Shown one piece after another: positions 23,618-32,561 of a DNA stretch of 64,000 bases (its first letter is position 1; each line of letters opens with the position of its first letter). The DNA comes from UBA4427 sp046351135 (GTDB taxonomy: Bacteria; Myxococcota_A; UBA9160; UBA4427), in the NCBI GenBank assembly GCA_046351135.1, contig JAXLZA010000014.1:101707-165706 (forward strand). Reading direction: 5' to 3'. Both the position numbers and the translations under genes were made by a program. The notes beneath the pieces are model-generated. The model had not been told where the DNA came from, did no database searches, and worked only from the letters and a program-made list of their open reading frames with translations.

Positions 23618-25198
23618 ATGGAACGCGTTGGATTCCGGCAGGCCGACCGCGCCTGCCTGCGCCCGAAGACCCCGCCGAGCGAACGGGCGGCCGCAGCGCA
23701 CACCGGACTGGCGCGGACTCGCGACCGCGAGCGAGGGCTCGCGCGCGGGCCCGGACTCGTGCTCCCGCTCGCGCGCGCTTCCGCGCTCGTCTTCATGCTC
23801 GCCCTCCCGCTCGCCTTCGCCGCGTCGACCCGCGTCGCTGCAGCCGGGGAGGCCGCGACGCCGCGCGCCTGGGGACGCGAGCTCCCGGTCGTCGAGGCCG
23901 GCGCCGAGCCCGCGGATCGACCGGCCGGCGCGTCCGATGCGCCGGCCGCATCCGGTCCCCAGGACCCGCGCTTCGGCTGGGGCGCTGTCCCGCCCGCCCC
24001 GACCGGCACCGTCGCCCTCGCCGACGCCCTCGCCGCGGCGCTCCAGGGCAGCCCGGCCCTCGCCTCGCAGTCGATCGAGATCCGCCGGCGCGAGGCGCGG
24101 GCGCTGCAGGCGGGCATGCGGCCGAATCCCGTCGTCTCCGTCCTGGCCGAGGACTTCGCGGGCGATAGCCAGAAGAAGTCCCTCGGCTACCAGCAGACGA
24201 CGATCAGTCTCGCCCAGCTCGTCGAGCTCGGCGGCAAGCGCGCGGCGCGCCGGCGCCTCGCCGATCGCGATCGCGACCTCGCGACCTGGGACTTCGAGAC
24301 GCGGCGGGTGGCGGTGCTCGCGGACACGACGAAGGCGTTCCTGATCGTGCTCGGCCTGCAGGAGCGCAAGACGCTGCTCGGCGAGCTCGAAGGCATCGCG
24401 GCGGAGATGCTGCGCTCGGTCGCGTCGACGGTCCGGGCCGGCGCCGTCTCGCCGGTCGAGGAGGACCGCGCCCACGTGAACCTGGATCGCGTCCTGCTCG
24501 AGGTCGCCCAGCTCGACGACGAGCTCGAGGCGGCGCGGGCGCTGCTGGCGGCGAGCTGGGGGGAGGCCCGCGCGACCTTCGATGCGGTGAACGGGGACCT
24601 CTGGGCGCTGCCGCCGATGCCCGGGCTCGAGGCCCTCGAGGCGGTCGCCACCGAGAGCCCCGAGCTCGCGCGCTGGAACGCCGAGATCGCCCAGCGCGAG
24701 GCCGCGCTGTCGGTCGAGCGCGCGGCGCGTATCCCGAACCTCGAGGTCTCGGTCGCGGGACGCCACCACCCGCTCGGCGACGCCGCCGGGGTCGTGGCGG
24801 GCGTGTCGATTCCGGTGCCCGTCTTCGATCGCAACCAGGGCGGCATCCTCGCGGCGCGCCACGAGCTCACCCGCGCCCGCAACGAGCAGCGCCTGCGCGA
24901 CGTCTCGGTGCGCAGCACGATCGTCGCGAGCCATCAGGCGCTCGAGATCGCCCACCGCACCGTCGTGACGCTCCGCGACCAGATCATCCCCCGTGCCGAT
25001 CGCGTCTTCGAGCAGACGCGCCGCGGCTATGCGACGGGACTCTTCCGGTACGTGGAGGTCCTCGACGCGCAGCGCACCCTCTTCGCCGCACGGCGAGAGC
25101 TGCTCGACGCCGTCGTCGCGCTCCACTTCGCGGCGACGGATCTCGAGCGCCTGACCGGAACGCCACTCTCCGAGCTCGCTGGGAGGACCTCTCGATGA
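23618..25198 (+). CDS. czcC: TolC-family outer-membrane channel of metal efflux (CzcC-like)
   Basis: This encodes 526 aa with an unusually long N-terminus; a hydrophobic signal lies at about residues 48-70. The mature part has two outer-membrane efflux protein repeats (ALAAALQGSPALASQSIEIR and AVATESPELARWNAEIAQRE as repeat starts), QLVELGGKRAARR, and GVSIPVPVFDRNQGGI, which is characteristic of CzcC/CusC-like proteins. It forms the exit duct of a tripartite pump. The stop overlaps the adaptor start (ATGA). Confidence 0.88.
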   Translation: MERVGFRQADRACLRPKTPPSERAAAAHTGLARTRDRERGLARGPGLVLPLARASALVFMLALPLAFAASTRVAAAGEAATPRAWGRELPVVEAGAEPADRPAGASDAPAASGPQDPRFGWGAVPPAPTGTVALADALAAALQGSPALASQSIEIRRREARALQAGMRPNPVVSVLAEDFAGDSQKKSLGYQQTTISLAQLVELGGKRAARRRLADRDRDLATWDFETRRVAVLADTTKAFLIVLGLQERKTLLGELEGIAAEMLRSVASTVRAGAVSPVEEDRAHVNLDRVLLEVAQLDDELEAARALLAASWGEARATFDAVNGDLWALPPMPGLEALEAVATESPELARWNAEIAQREAALSVERAARIPNLEVSVAGRHHPLGDAAGVVAGVSIPVPVFDRNQGGILAARHELTRARNEQRLRDVSVRSTIVASHQALEIAHRTVVTLRDQIIPRADRVFEQTRRGYATGLFRYVEVLDAQRTLFAARRELLDAVVALHFAATDLERLTGTPLSELAGRTSR

Positions 25199-26313
25199 CG
25201 CGACGACATGCGGACGACACGATCCCGACGACGAGCACGCGCCCCACGACGGAGATCCGAGCCGGCGCGCCCGTCCGACGAGGGCACCCGAGCCGGCGGC
25301 GCCTCCGTCCGGTCCCGTTCTCCTCGCTCGCTCTGCGCGCCCTGGCCCCTCTCCTCGTGCTCGTCGCGCTCGCGTGCGGCGGCCGCGACGAGGCCGCGCG
25401 CGGCGACGGCGGGAGCGCGGCGTCCGCGCCGGCGGATCGCGAAGCAGCGCCGGCCGAGGCGACGCCGGGCGGTGTTGCACCGCCCGCCCAGGCCGACGCC
25501 GACCTCGTCCGCCTGACGCCCAGCCAGCTCGAGCTCGCCGGGATCCGGATCGAGGCCGCCCGCCCGGGCCCGGTCGACTCCGGGATCCAGCTCGTCGGCG
25601 AGGTGCATCCCAACGGCGATCGCCTGGCCCACATCACCCCGCGCTTCCCCGGCATCGTCCGCGAGGTCAAGAAGCGCGCGGGCGACGTCGTGCACGCGGG
25701 CGACGACCTCGCCGTCATCGAGAGCAGCGACAGCCTCGCGCCCTACACGGTCAAGACCGCGATCGACGGCATCGTGATCGCGAAGGACCTGACCCGGGGC
25801 GAGGCGGTCGAGCGGACCAAGCAGGCCTTCGTCGTCGCCGATCTGTCGACGGTCTGGGTCGACCTCGCGGTCTATCAGAAGGACCTCGCGCGGATCCCGC
25901 TCGGCCAGCGCGTCCACATCGACGCCGTCGGCGAAGGCCCCGCCGCCGAGGGCACGATCTCCTACATCACGCCGTCGGTCGACCAGGTCACTCGCACCGC
26001 CACGGCGCGGGTCGTCGTCGGGAACGAGGGCCGCAAGTTCCTCCCCGGCATGTTCGTCACGGCGCACACCCTCGACGTCGTCGACGCCCCGGTCACCGTC
26101 CCCACCGACGCGATCCAGAGCGTCGGTGGCCAGCGCTGCGTGTTCGTCGAGGTCCCGGGCGGGCTCGTCCGCCGACCCGTCGTGCTCGGACGCGAGGGCA
26201 CCGAGCTCGTCGAGATCCGCTCGGGGCTCGCCGCCGGCGAGCGCGTCGCCGTCGAGAACAGCTTCCTGCTGAAGGCCGAGCTCGCGAAGGCGCAGATCGC
26301 CGAGGAAGAGTGA
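25195..26313 (+). CDS. czcB: Periplasmic adaptor (membrane fusion) subunit, CzcB-like
   Basis: This encodes 372 aa. A long basic N-terminus precedes a lipobox-like LVALACGG (Cys near 60), then an Ala/Pro linker. The adaptor core follows: barrel-sandwich halves (HITPRFPGIVREVKKRAGDV, LAVIESSDSL, VKTAIDGIVIAKDLTRGE), and beta-barrel IPLGQRVHIDAVGEGPAAEG and FLPGMFVTAHT. The helical hairpin between the sandwich halves is absent or very short, as in hairpin-less CzcB-type adaptors. It bridges the TolC-type channel and RND pump. Confidence 0.88.
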   Translation: MTRRHADDTIPTTSTRPTTEIRAGAPVRRGHPSRRRLRPVPFSSLALRALAPLLVLVALACGGRDEAARGDGGSAASAPADREAAPAEATPGGVAPPAQADADLVRLTPSQLELAGIRIEAARPGPVDSGIQLVGEVHPNGDRLAHITPRFPGIVREVKKRAGDVVHAGDDLAVIESSDSLAPYTVKTAIDGIVIAKDLTRGEAVERTKQAFVVADLSTVWVDLAVYQKDLARIPLGQRVHIDAVGEGPAAEGTISYITPSVDQVTRTATARVVVGNEGRKFLPGMFVTAHTLDVVDAPVTVPTDAIQSVGGQRCVFVEVPGGLVRRPVVLGREGTELVEIRSGLAAGERVAVENSFLLKAELAKAQIAEEE

Positions 26314-26323
26314 GGAGTCCAGC

Positions 26324-29300
26324 ATGCTCGAACGTCTGCTCGACTTCTCGATCCGCCACCGCGCCGGCGTGCTCTTCGCCGTCCTCGCCCTGGCCGTGCT
26401 CGGCGGCTACTCGCTCTCCCGCCTCCCGATCGACGCCGTCCCCGACATCACGAACAACCAGGTCGTGCTGAACACCCTGGCACCCTCGCTCTCGCCCGTC
26501 GAGATCGAGAAGCAGGTGACCTTCCCGATCGAGACCGCGCTCTCGGGGATCCCGGGCCTGAGCTACACGCGATCGCTGTCGCGCAACGGCTACTCCCAGA
26601 TCACGGCCGTCTTCGAGGACGGCGTCGACATCTACTTCGCACGCCAGCAGGTCAACGAGCGCATCGGCGAGGCCCGCATCAGCCTGCCGGTGGAGGCCGA
26701 CCTGCGCATGGGCCCGATCTCGACCGGGCTCGGCGAGATCTACATGTGGACCGTCGAGTACGACGAGGTCGCGACGGACGCAGCAGCCGGGCGGGGCCGC
26801 GACGGGACGAGCGGCACCCCGCGCGCCGGCGGCGGCAGCGGCGTCGGACCGCAGCCCGACGGCTCCTACCTCACGCCCGAGGGCGAGACGCTCCGGACCG
26901 AGGTCGAGAAGGCCGCCTATCTGCGCACCGTCCAGGACTGGATCATCCGCCCGCAGATCAAGGCCGTGAAGGGCGTCGCCGGCGTCGACGTCGTCGGCGG
27001 CTTCGTCAAGCAGTACCACGTCCAGCCGGATCCCCGGCGTCTGGTCGCCCACCATCTGACCTTCACCGACGTCATCGACGCCCTCGAGAAGAACAACCGC
27101 AGCACCGGCGCCGGCTACATCGAGGACCACGGCGAGGCCTATCTCGTGCGCGCCACCGGCCGCATCGAGAGCCCCGAGCAGGTCGGCGACGTCGTCGTCG
27201 GCGAGCGGCGCGGGACGCCGATCTACGTCCGCGACGTCGCCTGGGTCGGGATCGAGCGAGAGCTCCGAACGGGCAGCGCGAGCGAGAGCGGCCGCGAGGT
27301 CGTCGTCGCGACCGCGCTGATGCGGATCGGCGAGAACAGCCGCGCCGTCGCGGACGCCGTCGATCGCAAGATGAAGGAGGTCGAGCGATCGCTGCCGCCG
27401 GGGATCCGGGCGAAGACGGTGCTCAACCGGACGGCGCTCGTCGACGCGACGATCGCGACGGTCGAGCGCAACCTGGTCGAGGGCGCGGTGCTCGTCATCG
27501 TCGTGCTGTTCCTGCTGCTCGGGAACTTCCGCGCGGCGCTGATCACGGCGATGGCGATCCCGCTCTCGATGCTGCTGACCGCGACGGCGATGGTGCAGAC
27601 GAAGACGAGCGGCAATCTCATGAGCCTCGGCGCGATCGACTTCGGGCTCATCGTCGACGGCGCGGTCATCATCGTCGAGAACTCCCTGCGGCTGCTCGCC
27701 GAGAGGCAGAAGACGCTCGGCCGCCGCCTGACCCTCGAGGAGCGGCTCGCCGTCACCCTCGCAGGCAGCCGGCAGGTCCTCTCCTCGTCCGCCTACGGCG
27801 GCGCCATCATCGTCACGGTCTACGTCCCGATCCTCTTCCTGACGGGCGTCGAGGGGAAGATGTTCCGGCCGATGGCGCTGACGGTCATCTTCGCCCTGGT
27901 CGCGGCCTTCGTGCTCTCGCTGACCTTCATCCCCGCGATGGTCGCGACGTTCGTGACCGGCCGCGTCGACGAGCACGAGAACCGCCTGATCGCCCTCGCC
28001 AAGCGTCTCTACGCCCCGACCCTCGACCTCGCGCTGGCCCACCGCGCGAAGGTCGTCGCGGCCGCCGCCGCGGCCTTTCTCGTCTCGCTCTACCTCTTCA
28101 CCCACCTCGGGCAGGAGTTCGCACCGACGCTCGCCGAGCTCGACATCGCCCTCGAGTCGATCCGGATCCCGTCGACCAGCCTGACCCAGAGCACCGAGAT
28201 GCAGAAGGCGGTCGAGCTCGCCGTCGCCGAGGTCCCCGAGGTCGCCTTCGTCTTCTCGAAGACGGGCACCGCCGAGATGGCCGGCGATCCGATGCCCGTC
28301 CACATGTCGGACGGCTTCGTCGTCCTGAAGCCCCGCGACGCATGGCCCGATCCGTCGCGGACGAAGGAGGACGTGCGCCGCAAGATCGAGGAGCGGGTCG
28401 CGTCCCTCGTCGGCAACAAGTTCGAGTTCACCCAGCCGATCGAGATGCGCTTCAACGAGCTGATCGCCGGCGTGCGCAGCGACGTCGCGGTCAAGGTCTT
28501 CGGCGACGACTTCGAGACGCTGCTGCCCGCCGCCGAGCGGATCGCGACCATCCTGCGCGCGACGCGCGGCTCGTCGGACGTCCGGACCGAGCAGATCACC
28601 GGCCTCCCCGTGATCTCCGTCGACGTCGACCGCACCGCGATCGCCCGCTACGGGCTCACCGTCTCCGACGTCCAGGACGTCGTCTCGATCGCCGTCGGCG
28701 GCCGCAAGGCCGGCCAGGTCTTCGAGGGCGATCGCCGCTTCGATCTCGTCGTCCGCCTCCCCGAGTCGTTCCGCCGCGACCTGCGCACCCTGCGCAATCT
28801 TCCGATCCCGCTCCCGATCCAGCCCGGCGAGTTCGAGGCCGTGGCCCCCGCGAACGCGCCGACGATCGGCGACGTCGGTCCCGCGCGCTTCGCCTTCCTG
28901 CCGCTCGAGGCGGTCGCGGAGGTGAAGCTCGCCGAGGGCCCGAACCAGGTCAGTCGCGAGAACGGCAAGCGGCGCATCGTCGTCCAGGCCAACGTGCGCG
29001 GGCGCGACATCGGCTCGTTCGTCGAGGAGGCCCAGGCGCGCATCGCCGGCGAGACGCAGCTGCCGCCGGGGGCGTGGCTCGAGTGGGGCGGCCAGTTCGA
29101 GAACCTCGTCGCGGCGAAGGAGCGCCTCTCGGTCGTCGTGCCGATCTGCTTCGTCGTGATCTTCGCCCTGCTCTATTCGACCCTCGGCTCCGTCCGCCGG
29201 GCGGCGATGGTGTTCACCGGCGTCCCGCTCGCGCTCTCCGGCGGCATCGCGACGCTCTGGCTGCGCGGACTGCCCTTCTCGATCTCGGCGGCGATCGGCT

Positions 29301-29623
29301 TCATCGCGCTCTCCGGCGTCGCGGTCCTGAACGGGCTCGTGATGGTCAGCTTCATCGAGGAGCTGCGGAAGGCGGGCCATGCGCTCGACGACGCGATCCG
29401 GGAGGGCGCGCTGACGCGCCTGCGGCCGGTGCTGATGACGGCGCTCGTCGCGTCGCTCGGCTTCGTGCCGATGGCCCTGGCGACGGGGACGGGGGCCGAG
29501 GTCCAGCGCCCGCTCGCGACGGTCGTGATCGGCGGCCTCGTGACGAGCACGGCGCTGACGCTGCTGGTCCTGCCCGCGCTCTACCGCATCTTCACGCCGG
29601 TCACGCGCGATCCCCGGGCATGA
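26324..29623 (+). CDS. czcA: Heavy-metal RND efflux pump (CzcA-like, HME type)
   Basis: This encodes 1099 aa, the proton-driven inner-membrane pump of the tripartite system. It starts LLDFSIRHRAGVLFAVLALA and has LPIDAVPDITNNQVV and SPVEIEKQVTFPIETALSG, hallmarks of the HME family. TM4 near residue 438 carries DFGLIVDGAVIIVEN, the DFGxxxDGAxxxVEN pattern of the Co/Zn/Cd (CzcA) group rather than Cu/Ag CusA. A Gly/Arg/Pro-rich insertion of about 30 extra residues (near 150-185) sits in the porter domain before YLRTVQDWIIRPQIK. A metal-cation substrate is confident; the exact ion is not. Confidence 0.93.
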   Translation: MLERLLDFSIRHRAGVLFAVLALAVLGGYSLSRLPIDAVPDITNNQVVLNTLAPSLSPVEIEKQVTFPIETALSGIPGLSYTRSLSRNGYSQITAVFEDGVDIYFARQQVNERIGEARISLPVEADLRMGPISTGLGEIYMWTVEYDEVATDAAAGRGRDGTSGTPRAGGGSGVGPQPDGSYLTPEGETLRTEVEKAAYLRTVQDWIIRPQIKAVKGVAGVDVVGGFVKQYHVQPDPRRLVAHHLTFTDVIDALEKNNRSTGAGYIEDHGEAYLVRATGRIESPEQVGDVVVGERRGTPIYVRDVAWVGIERELRTGSASESGREVVVATALMRIGENSRAVADAVDRKMKEVERSLPPGIRAKTVLNRTALVDATIATVERNLVEGAVLVIVVLFLLLGNFRAALITAMAIPLSMLLTATAMVQTKTSGNLMSLGAIDFGLIVDGAVIIVENSLRLLAERQKTLGRRLTLEERLAVTLAGSRQVLSSSAYGGAIIVTVYVPILFLTGVEGKMFRPMALTVIFALVAAFVLSLTFIPAMVATFVTGRVDEHENRLIALAKRLYAPTLDLALAHRAKVVAAAAAAFLVSLYLFTHLGQEFAPTLAELDIALESIRIPSTSLTQSTEMQKAVELAVAEVPEVAFVFSKTGTAEMAGDPMPVHMSDGFVVLKPRDAWPDPSRTKEDVRRKIEERVASLVGNKFEFTQPIEMRFNELIAGVRSDVAVKVFGDDFETLLPAAERIATILRATRGSSDVRTEQITGLPVISVDVDRTAIARYGLTVSDVQDVVSIAVGGRKAGQVFEGDRRFDLVVRLPESFRRDLRTLRNLPIPLPIQPGEFEAVAPANAPTIGDVGPARFAFLPLEAVAEVKLAEGPNQVSRENGKRRIVVQANVRGRDIGSFVEEAQARIAGETQLPPGAWLEWGGQFENLVAAKERLSVVVPICFVVIFALLYSTLGSVRRAAMVFTGVPLALSGGIATLWLRGLPFSISAAIGFIALSGVAVLNGLVMVSFIEELRKAGHALDDAIREGALTRLRPVLMTALVASLGFVPMALATGTGAEVQRPLATVVIGGLVTSTALTLLVLPALYRIFTPVTRDPRA

Positions 29624-29699
29624 GTCGGGCTTCGGGCTCCGGACCACGTGCCCCGGCACCCGGCACGGCGACCGCCCTGCGACCCCGAATCCGGCGGAC

Positions 29700-30047
29700 C
29701 TAGACCTCGGCGCCGGAGGGACCGCCCGAGCCGAAGAAGACCAGCAGCGAGAGGTCTTCCTCGATGTCGACGAAGCCATGGGGCGTGTCGGCGGGGACGT
29801 AGAGGATCGAGCCGGGCTGGATCACCGTCGGCTTGCCGTCGACCACGATCTTCCCGCGGCCCTTGAGCACGAAGTAGACCTCGTCCTCGTCGTGGGCGCT
29901 CTGGTTGTCCCGGCCGCTCCGGTCGAGATGGTAGATGCCGGCGGAGAGCTGGGGGACGCGCAGGAACTCGAGGTAGGGAGTTCCCCGGCTCGCGCTCTTC
30001 GCGACGAGCTCGGCGAGATCGAAGTTCTTGAAGCTCGCATCGGCCAT
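29700..30047 (-). CDS. Small cupin-domain protein
   Basis: This encodes 115 aa, a single cupin. Motif 1 is represented by HDEDEVYFVLKGRGKIVVDG (His and Glu ligands) and motif 2 by PGSILYVPADTPHGF (His ligand). It would form a small beta-barrel binding a divalent metal. The substrate is unknown. It converges on the czcA operon and is divergent from the AI-2E permease. Confidence 0.87.
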   Translation of the reverse strand: MADASFKNFDLAELVAKSASRGTPYLEFLRVPQLSAGIYHLDRSGRDNQSAHDEDEVYFVLKGRGKIVVDGKPTVIQPGSILYVPADTPHGFVDIEEDLSLLVFFGSGGPSGAEV

Positions 30048-30219
30048 GCACGCGCCTCCGGTCTCGCGACGCTAGCACGCGGCGCGCGCCCGGGCGGAGC
30101 CGGATCAGGGTCGATCCGACACCCGCTCGCCGCGCGTTCGACGCTCGCTCGACACCGGCTCGCCGTTCGCTCGCCGCCCGCCCCTGTCGCCCGGCGCGCG
30201 GGAGCGGCATGCTTGCGAC

Positions 30220-31305
30220 GTGGCACCCGACCGCGCGACCGCCCAGCCGACCAAGACCCTGAACACGCTGCTGGCAGCGGCCTCGGTCGTCGTCATCGTG
30301 GCCGGCATGAAGGCGGCGAGCGGGATCCTGGTGCCGTTCCTGCTCGCGGGCTTCATCGCGCTGCTGTGTGCGCCGGCGCTGTTCTGGCTGCGGCGGCTCG
30401 GGGTGCCCAACGCGATCGCGCTGCTGATCGTCCTCGCCGGGCTCCTCGGCATCGGCGCCTTCTTCGGAGGCCTGCTCTCGAGCTCGATCAACGAGTTCAC
30501 CCGCCTGCTGCCCTCCTACCAGACCCGCTTCAGCTCGACCGCCGCCGACATCCTCGACCGCCTCGCGCGCCTCGGCCTCGACTTCGGCACGTCCCCCGAA
30601 GAGGCGAATCCCTTCGACCCGCAGACCGCCGTCGGCATCGCCGGCAACCTCGTCGGCAGCCTCGGGACCTTCGTCAACAACGCGTTCCTGATCTTCCTCG
30701 TGGTCTTCTTCATCCTGCTCGAGGCGTCGAGCATCCCGCGCAAGGTCCAGGAGGCCTTCGGCGAATCGCCGGATCTCGAGGGCCAGGTCGGCGAGGTCGT
30801 GACCGCCGTCCGCCGCTACCTCGTCATCAAGACGGTCGCGAGCTCCTTCACCGGCCTCTTCATCTACCTGGGCCTGATGGCGCTCGACATCAAGTTCGCG
30901 CCGCTCTGGGGCCTGATCGCGTTCCTGCTGAACTTCGTCCCCGCCGTCGGCTCGATCCTCGCGGCGATCCCCACGATCGCCCTCGCCCTCGTCGACAACG
31001 GCCTCGAGGCGGCGATCGCCGTCACGATCCTCTACCTCGCCGTCAACATGACGATCGGCAACTTCATCGAGCCGCAGGTGATGGGCCAGGGCGTCGGGCT
31101 CTCGCCGCTGATCGTGGTCTCGTCGCTGGTGTTCTGGGGCTTCGTGCTGGGGCCGGTCGGGATGGTGCTCGCGGTGCCGCTGACGGTGATCACGCGGATC
31201 ACCCTCGACAGCAACCCGCACACCCAATGGCTCGCGGTCCTGTTAGGCCCCGCGATCCCCCGCAAACGCCGAAGGGTCGAGGCCGATCCAGCGGCGGCCG
31301 TCTAG
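30220..31305 (+). CDS. AI-2E/PerM-family membrane transporter
   Basis: This encodes 361 aa from a GTG start. It has about eight transmembrane segments, beginning NTLLAAASVVVIVAGMKAAS and FLLAGFIALLCAPALFWL. The family motif region includes FAPLWGLIAFLLNFVPAVGS and LYLAVNMTIGNFIEPQVMGQ, with PLIVVSSLVFWGFVLGPVGM at the end. Members include TqsA and Na+/H+ antiporters; no substrate is implied here. Its stop codon shares the palindrome CTAG with the convergent VOC gene. Confidence 0.88.
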   Translation: MAPDRATAQPTKTLNTLLAAASVVVIVAGMKAASGILVPFLLAGFIALLCAPALFWLRRLGVPNAIALLIVLAGLLGIGAFFGGLLSSSINEFTRLLPSYQTRFSSTAADILDRLARLGLDFGTSPEEANPFDPQTAVGIAGNLVGSLGTFVNNAFLIFLVVFFILLEASSIPRKVQEAFGESPDLEGQVGEVVTAVRRYLVIKTVASSFTGLFIYLGLMALDIKFAPLWGLIAFLLNFVPAVGSILAAIPTIALALVDNGLEAAIAVTILYLAVNMTIGNFIEPQVMGQGVGLSPLIVVSSLVFWGFVLGPVGMVLAVPLTVITRITLDSNPHTQWLAVLLGPAIPRKRRRVEADPAAAV

Positions 31306-31796
31306 CTCGCCCGGGCGATCGTCTCGAACGCCTTGCGCACCGCCTCGGGCGCCTGCACGAGCTCGACCAGCACGCCCTCCGATCCGATCGGGAAGTCGGC
31401 GTTGCCCTTGGGATGGATGAAGCAGACGTCGTGGCCTGCGGCGCCCTTGCGGATGCCGCCCGGCGTGAAGCGGACGCCCTGCTGCTCGAGCCAGGCGACG
31501 GCGGCGGGCAGGTCGTCGATCCAGAGGCCGATGTGGTTCAGCGCCGGATCGTGGACGGCGGGCTTCTTCGCGGGATCGATCGGCTGCATCAGGTCGACCT
31601 CGACCGTGAACGCCCCCGCGCCGGTCTCGCAGATGTCCTCGTCGACGTTCTCCTTCTCGCTCTTGTAGGAATGCCCGAAGCGCAGGCCCATGAGGTCGAC
31701 CCAGAAGGCGCGCAGCCGCTGCTTGTCGAGGCCTCCGACGGCGATCTGCTGGACACCGAGGACCGAGAAGGGACGGGGCGAGCGGGGGCTGGACAT
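31302..31796 (-). CDS. VOC-family (glyoxalase/bleomycin-resistance fold) protein
   Basis: This encodes 164 aa from ATG at 31794-31796 (AGGAG about 8 bases upstream), not the longer frame. Two beta-alpha-beta-beta-beta modules are visible: VQQIAVGGLDKQRLRAFWVD...FTVEVDLMQP and LNHIGLWIDDLPAAVAWLEQ...GVLVELVQAP. Candidate metal ligands are His in LNHIGL and Glu in LVELVQ. It resembles lactoylglutathione lyase or methylmalonyl-CoA epimerase relatives; the specific reaction is unknown. Confidence 0.85.
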   Translation of the reverse strand: MSSPRSPRPFSVLGVQQIAVGGLDKQRLRAFWVDLMGLRFGHSYKSEKENVDEDICETGAGAFTVEVDLMQPIDPAKKPAVHDPALNHIGLWIDDLPAAVAWLEQQGVRFTPGGIRKGAAGHDVCFIHPKGNADFPIGSEGVLVELVQAPEAVRKAFETIARAS

Positions 31797-31922
31797 CGGG
31801 GGCTCCTGTCGTGTTCGTGGTCTGTCGCGCGGCGGGGTGTCGACGCGTGTCGGATCGCTTCGCACCCGGTCAGCCGCCCCGCGCGGCCGCGCGCGGGTTA
31901 GGCGGGGGCGGAGTCTAGTCGA

Positions 31923-32561
31923 TCAGCCGGCGCTGCCCACGTTGCCGGCGCCGCCGGCTCCGCCTCGGTAGCCGCGGGCGACGAGGTAGCGCTCGGTGCT
32001 CCCCTTGCGGGTCGCGTCGAGCTTCACCGTCTTCGCCTGCTCGAAGGACGCCCGGATCCGCTTGTCGACGACCTGCGCCTCGGGCCCCTCGAGGATCTTG
32101 ACGACGAACGCCCCGCCCTTCGCGAGCAGCTCGGGCAGCAGCCGCTCCACCGCCTCGAGCAGCCGCTCCTCGTTGGCGCGGTCCCGCTCGCGGACGCCCG
32201 TCAGCTTGGGCGCCGCGTCCGACAGCACGACGTCGGCGCGCTCCGCCCCGAGCGCCTCGCGCAGGCGCTCGGCGAGCTTCGGGTCCTCGAGGTCGCCGAC
32301 GAGGCTCACGACCTGGGCCGCCGGGATCTTCGGTGAGACCTCCGCGAGATCGACGCCGACCACGCGCCCGCCGGGCCCGACGAGCTTCGCCGCGACCTCG
32401 AGCCAGCCGCCGGGCCAGCAGCCGAGGTCGAAGACGCGCGCGCCCGGGCGCAGCAGCTTCCACTCCCTCTGCAGCTCTTCGAGCTTGTAGGCTGCGCGCG
32501 AGCGGAGGCCCTCGTCCTTCGCCTTCTGGTGGAGGCGGTCCTTGCGCTCGTAGCGGGCCAT
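31923..32561 (-). CDS. rlmE: 23S rRNA 2'-O-methyltransferase RlmE (FtsJ/RrmJ)
   Basis: This encodes 212 aa. It begins with the usual ARYERKDRLHQKAKDEGLRSRAAYKL. The SAM site is VFDLGCWPGGWLEV. The catalytic K-D-K-E set is Lys26, Asp115 (VLSDAAPKLTG), Lys155 (FVVKILEG) and Glu190 (STERYLVARG). It methylates U2552 of 23S rRNA in E. coli during late 50S assembly. A Gly-rich C-terminal tail (RGGAGGAGNVG) is extra. The ATG shares its A with the stop of the metallophosphoesterase upstream (TGATG), so translation is coupled. Confidence 0.93.
   Translation of the reverse strand: MARYERKDRLHQKAKDEGLRSRAAYKLEELQREWKLLRPGARVFDLGCWPGGWLEVAAKLVGPGGRVVGVDLAEVSPKIPAAQVVSLVGDLEDPKLAERLREALGAERADVVLSDAAPKLTGVRERDRANEERLLEAVERLLPELLAKGGAFVVKILEGPEAQVVDKRIRASFEQAKTVKLDATRKGSTERYLVARGYRGGAGGAGNVGSAG

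Noticed and set aside
26093..29779. 1228-aa open frame antisense to the CzcA-like pump
   Set aside because: The translation is a low-complexity Arg/Asp/Gly/Glu-rich product typical of the complementary strand of GC-rich coding DNA. The sense frame encodes a complete, motif-rich RND pump.
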